DNA of 64,000 bases from Parabacteroides sp. AD58. GTDB taxonomy: Bacteria > Bacteroidota > Bacteroidia > Bacteroidales > Tannerellaceae. A model generated the notes under the pieces. It saw nothing but the letters and a program-made list of their open reading frames with translations, did not search any database and was not told where the DNA came from. The number at the start of each line of letters is the position of its first letter. Within the stretch, counting starts at the first letter, position 1. Both the position numbers and the translations under genes were made by a program. This document shows positions 1 to 7,215 of the stretch, piece after piece. The stretch lies in assembly GCF_023744375.2 (NCBI RefSeq), contig NZ_CP146284.1, forward strand, positions 3,509,501-3,573,500, in the 5' to 3' direction.

Positions 1-666
1 GCATTTACGAAATTACAGGTGTTGCAGGCAATGCAACAGACGGGCATGGTTCCGGTCTTTTATCATAGTGATCCCGAAGTGGCTCGTCAGGTGCTGAAGG
101 CCTGCTATGAAGGTGGCGTCCGTGCCTTTGAGTTTACAAACCGGGGCGACTTCGCTTCGGAAGTGTTTATCGACCTGATGAAGTTCTCTCGCCGGGAATG
201 TCCGGAGATGATCCTGGGAATCGGTTCTGTGATCGACGCACCGACGGCCGCTCTTTATTTACAGTACGGGGCGAACTTTGTCGTGGGTCCGTATCTGAAT
301 GCGGAAGTGGCGCGTTTGTGCAATCGTCACCTGGTTCCTTATACGCCGGGCTGCGGTTCGGTAACGGAAATCGGTGAGGCACAGGAATTGGGTTGTGACT
401 TAGTGAAGATTTTCCCGGCAGGAAATGTGGGCGGACCTTCGTTTGTGAAGAATATCAAGGCTCCGCTTCCCTGGTCGATGATCATGGCGACGGGTGCTGT
501 GGAACCGACGGAAGAGAATCTGACCGCCTGGATGAAAGCAGGAACAACCTGCGTTGGAATGGGCTCGAAGCTCTTCCCGAAAGACCGGATCACGGCTCAG
601 GACTGGAATTATATCACCGAAAAATGCCGGTTTGCCTTGGAGATAATCCGCCAGGCAAGAGGCTGA
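1..666 (+). CDS. eda: KDPG/KHG aldolase (5' end outside window)
   Basis: Class I aldolase splitting 2-keto-3-deoxy-6-phosphogluconate into pyruvate and glyceraldehyde 3-phosphate, the last step of hexuronate breakdown in the cytoplasm. The reading frame is open from base 1, so the true start lies just upstream; a GTG at 19 is only the first possible start inside the window. Counting from that GTG, the Schiff-base lysine is K130 in VKIFPAG and the general acid/base glutamate is E38 in FEFTNRGD; a PGCGS segment precedes the lysine. Length (about 215-225 residues) fits the family. It is followed by a permease, an SDR dehydrogenase and UxuA, so it serves the hexuronate branch. The KDG kinase that should supply its substrate is not in the window. 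Confidence 0.93.
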   Translation, partial: AFTKLQVLQAMQQTGMVPVFYHSDPEVARQVLKACYEGGVRAFEFTNRGDFASEVFIDLMKFSRRECPEMILGIGSVIDAPTAALYLQYGANFVVGPYLNAEVARLCNRHLVPYTPGCGSVTEIGEAQELGCDLVKIFPAGNVGGPSFVKNIKAPLPWSMIMATGAVEPTEENLTAWMKAGTTCVGMGSKLFPKDRITAQDWNYITEKCRFALEIIRQARG

Positions 667-706
667 CAGCTAAGCGGATGACAACTAACCTTTTAATCGG
701 AATGAC

Positions 707-2143
707 ATGAATAAACACGGAAAAATAAAGATGACAAATTACAGATGGACTATCTGTATCATGATGTTTCTGGCCCTGACGATCAATTATCTGGACCGCC
801 AGGTGCTATCTTTAACCTGGGATGAATTTATCAAGCCCGAATTTCATTGGAATGAAATCCATTATGGGCGGATCACGGCGACGTTCTCGATTGTATATGC
901 AATCGGGATGTTGTTTGCAGGTCGGGTAATCGACTGGATGGGAACGAAGGCCGGCTTTTTGTGGTCGATCGGATTGTGGTCGTTGGGCGCTTGTCTGCAT
1001 GCTTTTTGTGGCGTGGCCACCGAAGCCTGTGTCGGACTTGAGGACCGGACGCAGTTGATGATGGCTACGGGTGATATGGCTGTCCTGATCGCGACCTTCA
1101 GTATGTACTTCTTTTTGGCGGCCCGTTGTATATTGGCTATCGGAGAGGCGGGATATTTCCCTGCCGCAGTCAAGGTGACAGCCGAATATTTCCCGAAACG
1201 CGACCGGGCATTTGCGACCTCTATTTTCAATGCGGGCGCTTCTATCGGTGCTTTGGCCGCGCCGTTGACGATTCCGCTGCTGGCTAAATATTGGGGTTGG
1301 GAATTATCGTTCGTCATCATTGGTGTATTGGGCTTTATCTGGATGGGATTCTGGGTATTCATGTACACACCGCCCGAGAAGAGCCGGTTTGTCAATGCTG
1401 CCGAACTGGAATACATCGGACAGGACAAGCTGCTGGAAGCTGATCTGGTGAATGATGAGGAGGCTGATGAAAAGAAGATGTCTTTGTTGGAATGCTTCCG
1501 CTATCGGCAGACCTGGGCTTTCTTGCTGGGAAAATTCTGTACCGATGGTGTGTGGTGGTTCTTCCTCTTTTGGACACCTTCCTATCTGAATACCCAGTTT
1601 GGAATCAAGACGACAGAAGGATTGGGTATGGCGTTGATCTTTACTTTATATGCTATCGTTATGTTGTCGTTGTATGGAGGAAAGCTTCCTACGATTTTTA
1701 TTAAGCGGATGAAAACGAACCCATACGAGGCCCGCATGAGAGCGATGTTGATCTTTGCCTTCATTCCGTTGGTTGTTTTGTTTGCCCAGCCGTTGGGTAC
1801 GTATTCTCCCTGGTTTCCGGTTATTTTGATCGGTATCGGGTGTGCGGCGCATCAGTCCTGGTCGGCCAATATCTATACGACTGTGAGTGATATGTTTCCG
1901 AAGAAGGCGATTGCCACGGTGACGGGAATTGGTGGCATGGCAGGCGGCGTCAGTTCGATGTTGATGCAGGCAAGTGCCGGCAATCTCTTCGTCTATGCGG
2001 ATAAGGTACAGCTGGAATTTCTGGGCTTTGTCGGGAAACCGGCCGGATACTTCATCATCTTCTGTATATGTTCAGTAGCTTATCTGGTGGGCTGGATCAT
2101 TATGAAGACGCTGGTGCCGAAGTATAAGATTATCGCTGGTTAA
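707..2143 (+). CDS. MFS permease, hexuronate transporter type
   Basis: Inner-membrane major facilitator of about 12 helices. The N-terminal NYLDRQVLS segment is typical of the anion:cation symporter family that includes ExuT, and a long acidic loop (around residues 240-265) separates the two six-helix halves. The likely cargo is a hexuronate such as glucuronate or galacturonate; this is inferred from the downstream fructuronate/mannonate enzymes. It starts 40 bases after the aldolase stop, probably in the same transcript. A second in-frame ATG at 731 (MTNYRW) gives a more usual N-terminus and may be the real start. At 478 residues it is slightly longer than typical members because of extra sequence between early helices (around residues 105-125). 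Confidence 0.85.
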   Translation: MNKHGKIKMTNYRWTICIMMFLALTINYLDRQVLSLTWDEFIKPEFHWNEIHYGRITATFSIVYAIGMLFAGRVIDWMGTKAGFLWSIGLWSLGACLHAFCGVATEACVGLEDRTQLMMATGDMAVLIATFSMYFFLAARCILAIGEAGYFPAAVKVTAEYFPKRDRAFATSIFNAGASIGALAAPLTIPLLAKYWGWELSFVIIGVLGFIWMGFWVFMYTPPEKSRFVNAAELEYIGQDKLLEADLVNDEEADEKKMSLLECFRYRQTWAFLLGKFCTDGVWWFFLFWTPSYLNTQFGIKTTEGLGMALIFTLYAIVMLSLYGGKLPTIFIKRMKTNPYEARMRAMLIFAFIPLVVLFAQPLGTYSPWFPVILIGIGCAAHQSWSANIYTTVSDMFPKKAIATVTGIGGMAGGVSSMLMQASAGNLFVYADKVQLEFLGFVGKPAGYFIIFCICSVAYLVGWIIMKTLVPKYKIIAG

Positions 2144-2184
2144 TCATTTTCTGAAATAAACGAGAACCGGAAACGAAACTCATC

Positions 2185-2303
2185 GGAATCAAAATCGATT
2201 CCCGTTTATTTCGTTTTAAAAGCTGCCTGCTTTTTCCTGAAAACACGCCGGCTTTTTAGGAAAATACGCCAGCTTTTGGGAAAAATACGCCGGCTTTTTG
2301 AGG
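2185..2303. repeat. Intergenic repeat module: hairpin plus three ACGCCGGCTTTT units
   Basis: A short imperfect palindrome (GGAATCAAAATCGATTCC, 2185-2202) is followed by three tandem units of about 21 bases with core ACGCC(G/A)GCTTTT at 2240-2260, 2261-2280 and 2281-2303. A closely related module lies at 40527-40669. The units contain the palindrome GCCGGC. It sits between the permease and the SDR gene. It is noncoding in all frames as far as I can see; its function is unknown. Confidence 0.6.
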
Positions 2304-2317
2304 TGTCAGGGCAAGGG

Positions 2318-2349
2318 CTTGTCAACTCATCTCCTGATACCTTGTCAAC
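2318..2349 (+). promoter_or_regulatory. Direct repeat CTTGTCAAC before the SDR gene (possible operator)
   Basis: Two exact copies of CTTGTCAAC at 2318-2326 and 2341-2349 start 23 bases apart (about two helical turns), directly upstream of the SDR start at 2382. Spacing and position suit a repressor or activator site for the uxu genes. This is inference from the pattern only. Confidence 0.3.
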
Positions 2350-2381
2350 GGAAAGATATAAACAAATTAATGCAATAAAAT

Positions 2382-3191
2382 ATGAATCTGTTTGATGTAA
2401 AAGATAGAGTGATCGTCATCACCGGAGCAACCGGTGTATTAGGCCGGGCGATGGTGCGCCACTTTGCCGAAGAAGGAGCGAAGGTGGTGATTTTAGGCCG
2501 GAATAAACAAGTCGGGAATCAGTTGGCCGATGAGGCGGTGAAGGCTGGAGGCACGGCTGTATTTTATACGACGGATGTACTCGATAAAGCTCGGCTGGAG
2601 CAGAATTATGCCGACATCATGGAGCGCTTCGGCCGGATTGATGTGCTGATCAACGGGGCCGGAGGAAATATGCCGGGAGCGACAATAGCTCCAGACAAAA
2701 CCCTTTTCGATTTGGATCTGGAAGCCATGCGGCAAGTGGTGGATCTGAATCTCTTCGGAACGGTTTTGCCGACGATGATTTTTGCCCGGGCCATGGTGGC
2801 ACAGAAACAGGGCTCCATTATCAATATCGCTTCCGAAGCCGGATTGCGTCCGCTTACACGGGTGGCAGGCTATGGAGTAGCGAAAGCGGCTGTCATCAAC
2901 TTCACGAAATATATGTGCGGCGAACTGGCTACGAAGTTTGGTCCGGGCCTGCGGGTGAATGCCATTGCTCCGGGTTTCTTCCTGACCGAACAGAACCGAA
3001 CCTTATTGACAAATCCGGACGGAAGCCTGACACCGCGGGCAGAAACCATTCTGGCACATACACCTTTCAAGCGTTTCGGCGAGCCGGAAGAATTGTTGGG
3101 TACGCTGCAATGGCTGGCCAGTGATGCTTCGCGTTTCGTATCCGGTACTTTGACCGTTATTGACGGTGGCTTCGACGCGTTTTCTATTTAG
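2382..3191 (+). CDS. SDR-family D-mannonate oxidoreductase (fructuronate reductase)
   Basis: Short-chain dehydrogenase/reductase that most likely interconverts D-fructuronate and D-mannonate with NAD(P)H. Seen in the 269-residue protein: dinucleotide-binding TGATGVLG at 14-21, NGAGG at 91-95, and the catalytic triad S151, Y164 (YGVAK) and K168. The specific substrate is inferred from the next gene, 21 bases on, which encodes mannonate dehydratase. Bacteroidales commonly use an SDR enzyme in place of the long-chain UxuB of E. coli. An alternative would be a 2-keto-gluconate-type reductase. Confidence 0.85.
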   Translation: MNLFDVKDRVIVITGATGVLGRAMVRHFAEEGAKVVILGRNKQVGNQLADEAVKAGGTAVFYTTDVLDKARLEQNYADIMERFGRIDVLINGAGGNMPGATIAPDKTLFDLDLEAMRQVVDLNLFGTVLPTMIFARAMVAQKQGSIINIASEAGLRPLTRVAGYGVAKAAVINFTKYMCGELATKFGPGLRVNAIAPGFFLTEQNRTLLTNPDGSLTPRAETILAHTPFKRFGEPEELLGTLQWLASDASRFVSGTLTVIDGGFDAFSI

Positions 3192-3212
3192 TTAATTCAA
3201 AAACTCATAAAT

Positions 3213-4382
3213 ATGTATCTATGTAAACAATCCTGGCGCTGGTACGGACCGAATGATCCGGTCAGTCTGTGGGATATCCGGCAGGCCGGAGCCACTGATA
3301 TTGTCCATGCGCTGCATCATATTCCCAACGGAGAAGTTTGGAGTATAGAAGAAATCCGGAAACGGCAACAACTGATTGCTGAAACTGGTTTAGTGTGGAG
3401 TGTCGTGGAAAGTGTTCCGGTACACGAACATATCAAGACGCAGACCGGCGATTTCCAGCGTTATATTGATAACTATAAAGAGACCTTGCGGAATCTGTCC
3501 GCCTGCGGAATCCGTTGTGTGACATACAACTTCATGCCGGTCCTCGACTGGACACGCACCGACTTGGCCTATACCATGCCTGACGGCTCGAAGGCTTTGC
3601 GTTTTGAGCGGGCGGCTTTCCTGGCCTTCGATCTTTTCATCCTGAAACGCCCCGGGGCAGAACAGGAATATTCGGAAGCTGATAAGGAAATAGCCCGTCG
3701 CCGCTATGAACAGATGGATGAGGAAGAGAAACAGCGCCTGGTGCGCAACATGATCGCCGGACTGCCCGGTTCGGAAGAAAGTTTCACTCTCGAACAGTTT
3801 CAGGAAGCATTGGATCGTTACAAAGACGTGGATGCCGACAAGCTGCGTGATAACCTGGTTTATTTCCTGTCAGAAATAACACCGGTAGCCGATGAAGTAG
3901 GAGTTGACCTAGTGATTCATCCCGACGATCCGCCTTATCCTATTTTAGGTTTGCCGCGCATCCTTTCAACGGCAGATGATTTTCGTCAGTTGATAAAAAG
4001 AGTGCCTAACAAATCGAATGGCCTGTGTCTCTGCACCGGATCATTCGGTGTGCGTGCCGACAATGATTTGGTTGCGATGATGTATGAGTTTGCCGACCGG
4101 ATTCATTTCGTTCATTTACGCAGTACGAAACGGGATGCTGAAGGAAACTTCTATGAAGCCAATCACCTGGAAGGCGATGTTGATATGTATGGCATGATGA
4201 AGGCTCTGCTGGAGATACAACAACGGCTGAAAGTCTCTATCCCGGTACGTCCGGACCACGGCCATCAGATGGTGGACGACTTGCGGAAGAAAACCAATCC
4301 GGGCTATTCCTGCATCGGCCGTCTGCGTGGTTTGGCCGAACTTCGTGGCTTGGAATTAGGCATTGCCCGTTCGATGGAATGA
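3213..4382 (+). CDS. uxuA: Mannonate dehydratase
   Basis: Dehydrates D-mannonate to 2-keto-3-deoxygluconate, a TIM-barrel enzyme using Fe2+/Mn2+. Family signatures seen: [13 protein letters not shown] near residue 110, [14 protein letters not shown] near 235, CLCTGSFG near 270, [11 protein letters not shown] near 295 and the C-terminal RPDHGHQ. The His/Cys/Asp residues in these blocks are the metal ligands of the family. Length 389 is normal. It lies 21 bases after the SDR gene and completes the route fructuronate to mannonate to KDG, which feeds the aldolase at the window start after phosphorylation. Confidence 0.95.
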   Translation: MYLCKQSWRWYGPNDPVSLWDIRQAGATDIVHALHHIPNGEVWSIEEIRKRQQLIAETGLVWSVVESVPVHEHIKTQTGDFQRYIDNYKETLRNLSACGIRCVTYNFMPVLDWTRTDLAYTMPDGSKALRFERAAFLAFDLFILKRPGAEQEYSEADKEIARRRYEQMDEEEKQRLVRNMIAGLPGSEESFTLEQFQEALDRYKDVDADKLRDNLVYFLSEITPVADEVGVDLVIHPDDPPYPILGLPRILSTADDFRQLIKRVPNKSNGLCLCTGSFGVRADNDLVAMMYEFADRIHFVHLRSTKRDAEGNFYEANHLEGDVDMYGMMKALLEIQQRLKVSIPVRPDHGHQMVDDLRKKTNPGYSCIGRLRGLAELRGLELGIARSME

Positions 4383-4431
4383 TGGTTTGTCTTTGCGGGA
4401 AGAGGCAAAATGAGATAATCGGGGAGAAATA

Positions 4432-4460
4432 TTGTGGCAAGAGAATATTTTGTATCTTCG
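4432..4460 (+). promoter_or_regulatory. Bacteroides-type promoter for the small TA operon
   Basis: TTG at 4432-4434 is followed after 18 bases by TATCTTCG at 4453-4460, close to the Bacteroidetes vegetative consensus (TTTG, about 19-21 bases, TAnnTTTG). It lies 33 bases before the ATG at 4493. Confidence 0.55.
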
Positions 4461-4492
4461 CAGATGTAAGATTACTGAAAACTGGAAGAATC

Positions 4493-4714
4493 ATGGACAG
4501 AACAGTATTTAATAAGGCACAGTTGGAGATGCTTGATATTATGGCAGGAATCCGCAGTGAAGAAGAATTGGAGGCACTGAAACATGTCATTTCAGAGTTC
4601 TATGCTCGTCGTGCCGATGAAGAATTGGATAAACTCTGGCAATCGGGAGAGTGGAACGAACAGACATTGAAAGAACTGGGCGAAACTCATTATCGTACAC
4701 CATATAAGTCATGA
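4493..4714 (+). CDS. Antitoxin-like protein paired with PIN toxin remnant
   Basis: A 73-residue acidic, helical protein. An upstream in-frame ATG at 4379 overlaps the uxuA stop, but the promoter at 4432-4460 lies inside that extension, so the ATG at 4493 is chosen. The stop overlaps the start of the next reading frame as ATGA (4711-4714), the usual coupling of antitoxin and toxin genes. The next frame begins like a PIN-domain (VapC-type) toxin, so an antitoxin role is inferred; I do not recognise the family by name. Confidence 0.65.
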   Translation: MDRTVFNKAQLEMLDIMAGIRSEEELEALKHVISEFYARRADEELDKLWQSGEWNEQTLKELGETHYRTPYKS

Positions 4715-4857
4715 AGCGGCTTGTTGTATTAGATACCAACTGCTTGGTACAAATGTTGTCGGTGCATAGTCCTTATCGCCCTGCTTGGCAGGCGTTTCGC
4801 GAGGGGAAATATGAGCTATCTTATCCGGCTCCAGCGGTTTGTGGAAGAATTAGCTAA
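4711..4857 (+). pseudogene. Truncated PIN-domain (VapC-like) toxin
   Basis: ATG at 4711 overlaps the antitoxin stop. The 48-residue product starts with LVVLDTNCLVQ, the first acidic motif of PIN-domain RNases, continues through SPYRPAWQAFREGKYEL as intact relatives do, then loses similarity and stops at 4855-4857. The remaining about 80 residues, with the other catalytic acids, are missing. It is probably an internal/3' deletion rather than a functional mini-toxin. Confidence 0.65.
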
Positions 4858-4930
4858 ACTATAGACCTGGGTATTATTGTTTGTAATTTCTGCAAATTCA
4901 GATAATTGAGAAGTCTCTTGGTGGTATAAA

Positions 4931-4990
4931 TAGAAGAGGCACGGAAACAAGGAGCAAAATTGAAACTCTTTGTTTCCGTGCCTCTATTTT
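4931..4990. terminator. Strong bidirectional hairpin terminator
   Basis: Arms GAGGCACGGAAACAA (from about 4935) and TTGTTTCCGTGCCTC (ending about 4985) pair perfectly, flanked by A/T-rich tails on both sides. It separates two convergent decayed TA modules and can serve both strands. Confidence 0.75.
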
Positions 4991-5017
4991 ATTATTCCTA
5001 TTTTAAGATGTTTACTC

Positions 5018-5149
5018 TTATAGGCTATAACGGTACAATAAATCCTTCAGTTCTTTGTCACTCAGATTTTCACGCTCAGATTTATCATAAATGGCCAACT
5101 TCTTCAGGCTACGAGAAAATTCAGGCGTTACAATAATGTTACAGCTCAT
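5018..5149 (-). pseudogene. RelE/YafQ-like toxin with large internal deletion
   Basis: A 43-codon frame whose start overlaps the antitoxin stop by 11 bases. Its N-terminal half (MSCNIIVTPEFSRSLKKLA) matches the start of RelE-superfamily toxins common in Bacteroides. It then jumps directly to YDKSERENLSDKELKDLL, the usual C-terminus of the same family. The middle of the fold, about 55-60 residues with the RNase core, is missing in frame. Seen: both ends and the short length; inferred: deletion and loss of toxicity. Confidence 0.65.
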
Positions 5150-5402
5150 GCAGTAAATCCTCCGCGTTGATGGGCTGGAGCTTTCCTTCCTGTATTAGCT
5201 TGGCTTCCTTGCAAGCTTGTTCGATATGTGCCTCTATCTCCTGGCGAGACATATAGGAAGTTACCGGTTCTTTTACATTCGAGACTTTCGCCTCTTCTGC
5301 ATTGAGCAAGTCTTCTACTTTCTTCAGCAAGGAAAGATCCTTCACGTCGAGAATCCGGCGTATCAGTTCGTTTTGTTCAGACTGTAAGCTTATCGTATTC
5401 AT
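5139..5402 (-). CDS. Antitoxin-like protein of RelE module
   Basis: An 87-residue charged helical protein with an N-terminal segment (LIRRILDVKDLSLLKKVEDLL) and a C-terminal toxin-wrapping type helix rich in Glu/Lys. The stop overlaps the downstream RelE-like remnant, as in type II TA operons. The family assignment comes from this arrangement. It appears complete while its toxin is broken. Confidence 0.65.
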   Translation of the reverse strand: MNTISLQSEQNELIRRILDVKDLSLLKKVEDLLNAEEAKVSNVKEPVTSYMSRQEIEAHIEQACKEAKLIQEGKLQPINAEDLLHEL

Positions 5403-5485
5403 TTAGATTCCTTTCTTCTGATTGAATGAGATAAAAGTATGTATTAATCTATCAATATCCAAACAGCCCTTAATCCTCTCTCCAT

Positions 5486-7063
5486 TTAGAAGTGATTCAA
5501 TGCCAAAGCTGTAGTATCCTGATACTGCTGTTGCAGTTCCACCAGTTTCTTTTCCAACTGACGGGTGATTTCCTCGTAACCCGGCTGACCGTAAAGATTC
5601 TTCATTTCCGACGGATCTTCCTGCAGGTCGTATAATTCCCATGTGTCGATGTCGTTGTAGAAATGGATTAACTTATAGCGGTCTGTGCGGACTCCGTAAT
5701 GGCGCTTCACCGCATGTTCGGCCGGATATTCGTAGAAGTGATAATACAAGGCATCGCGCCAGTGGGCTGGCTTTTCTCCTTTCAGGAACGGCAGGAACGA
5801 TTCTCCGTGCATGTCTTTAGGTATTTCCACACCTGCCAGTTCCAGGATGGTCGGGGCATAATCGATATTCTGGACGAACGCATCCACGTCTCCATGAATA
5901 CCACCCGGCAGACGAACCAGCAGCGGTGTGCGGAACGACTCTTCATACATAAAGCGTTTGTCGAACCAGCCGTGCTCGCCCATATAGAAACCTTGGTCGG
6001 ATGTATAGACAATCATGGTATTCTCTAATAATCCGGCTTTCTCCAGATAATCCAGTACGCGACCGATGTTGCGGTCTACCGAATGGATTACCCGTAGATA
6101 ATCCCGCATATACTGTTGGTATTTCCATTCAGCCAAAGCCTTGCCGGAAAGATTCGCCTTCTTGAATTTCTGGATGATCGGATCGTAGTGAGCATCCCAA
6201 GCCTTCTTCTCTTCGGGTGTCATGGTGTCGTACATGTGGCGTCCTACTTCTTCCAATCCGGTTGTCGTATGGATTTCGTTCTCTTTATCTGCCATCTTCA
6301 GGTCGTAGACCAAGTCCATATCCTTGAAGATGCTCATCTCTTGGGCAGCCGCAGCCTGACGGCCTTCATAATCGTCGTAGAAATTGTCTGGCAGCGGGAA
6401 AGTCTTGTCGCTGAAAAGCTCCAGATCCTGTAAATCCGGCATCCAGGTACGATGTGGAGCCTTGTGATGAAGCAAGAGGCAGAACGGTTTGCTCTTGTCG
6501 CGCTGGTTCTCCAGCCAGTCGATTGCCTTATCGGTGATGACATTCGTTGCATATCCTTTCGAGGTAATCTCTTCGCCGTTCTTGATAAACGGTGCGTTGT
6601 AATAAATACCCTGTCCGATCAGGATTTCCGAATAATCAAATCCGGTAGGAGCGGAAGTCAGGTGCCATTTCCCGATGATTGCTGTCTGGTATCCGGCTTT
6701 CTGCAATAACTTTGGATACGTCTGCTGACTGCCGTCGAAAACAGCACTGTTGTCGGTAAAGCCATTCGCATGACTGTGTTTACCGGTCAGCATACATGCC
6801 CGGCTGGGACCACTGATGGAATTGGCCACAAAACTATTGGTGAAACGAACACCCTCGTTGGCAATCCGGTCGATATTAGGCGTCTGGATAAAGCGGTTAT
6901 CATACGCGCTGATTGTCTGGTATGAATGGTCGTCCGACATGATATAGAGAATGTTCATCGGTTTCTTCTCTTGCTGCCCGTCAGACTGGGCCTGCTTGTT
7001 GTTGCACGCATAGAAAGGCAATGCCAACACCGGCAGCGTAAGTAGCCATCTGTTTGTTTTCAT
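5486..7063 (-). CDS. Ser-type sulfatase lipoprotein
   Basis: Exported lipoprotein: signal peptide with lipobox ending at C20 (LPFYAC). It is an S1-family sulfatase that removes sulfate esters from glycans. The active-site motif is SGPSR (residues 84-88), so the formylglycine would be made from serine by an anaerobic sulfatase-maturating enzyme, which is not in this window. Metal ligands include D44 and D45 near the N-terminus and the later SDQGFYMGEHG block. Length 525 is typical. The overall sequence resembles subfamily S1_11 N-acetylglucosamine-6-O-sulfatases (inference from motif context). The adjoining beta-hexosaminidases agree with sulfated GlcNAc-containing substrates. It has its own promoter-like element and is separated from the upstream gene by a terminator. 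Confidence 0.9.
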   Translation of the reverse strand: MKTNRWLLTLPVLALPFYACNNKQAQSDGQQEKKPMNILYIMSDDHSYQTISAYDNRFIQTPNIDRIANEGVRFTNSFVANSISGPSRACMLTGKHSHANGFTDNSAVFDGSQQTYPKLLQKAGYQTAIIGKWHLTSAPTGFDYSEILIGQGIYYNAPFIKNGEEITSKGYATNVITDKAIDWLENQRDKSKPFCLLLHHKAPHRTWMPDLQDLELFSDKTFPLPDNFYDDYEGRQAAAAQEMSIFKDMDLVYDLKMADKENEIHTTTGLEEVGRHMYDTMTPEEKKAWDAHYDPIIQKFKKANLSGKALAEWKYQQYMRDYLRVIHSVDRNIGRVLDYLEKAGLLENTMIVYTSDQGFYMGEHGWFDKRFMYEESFRTPLLVRLPGGIHGDVDAFVQNIDYAPTILELAGVEIPKDMHGESFLPFLKGEKPAHWRDALYYHFYEYPAEHAVKRHYGVRTDRYKLIHFYNDIDTWELYDLQEDPSEMKNLYGQPGYEEITRQLEKKLVELQQQYQDTTALALNHF

Positions 7064-7103
7064 AGATTTGATCTTTAATGATTAATATTTGATGATGAAA
7101 GTA

Positions 7104-7111
7104 CAAAGGTA
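7104..7111 (-). promoter_or_regulatory. -7 element (TACCTTTG) of the sulfatase gene
   Basis: On the minus strand TACCTTTG fits TAnnTTTG and lies about 40 bases before the sulfatase ATG. No good -33 TTG is visible at the right distance, so the call is moderate. Confidence 0.4.
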
Positions 7112-7144
7112 ATAAAACTGTGTTAAGTCTTCACCTTTTTCGGC

Positions 7145-7196
7145 AAATAAGCCTGTTGTTTCCCGTAAATAAAAACGGCTAACAACAGGCTTATTT
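7145..7196 (-). terminator. Perfect 16-bp stem terminator after the SusC-to-oxidoreductase operon
   Basis: AAATAAGCCTGTTGTT (7145-7160) and AACAACAGGCTTATTT (7181-7196) are exact inverted repeats. It lies 19 bases beyond the oxidoreductase stop on the minus strand and ends the susC-susD-GH20-oxidoreductase transcript. Confidence 0.8.
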
Positions 7197-7215
7197 CATT
7201 AACGAGTCAGATGTG

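Noticed and set aside
862..1428. 188-codon minus-strand frame antisense to the permease
   Set aside because: Lies entirely within a well-supported MFS gene; low-complexity Ala/Ile-rich translation mirrors the opposite strand; no domain.
5403..5642. 79-codon minus-strand frame between antitoxin and sulfatase
   Set aside because: Mostly overlaps the sulfatase 3' end in another frame; no domain or promoter.
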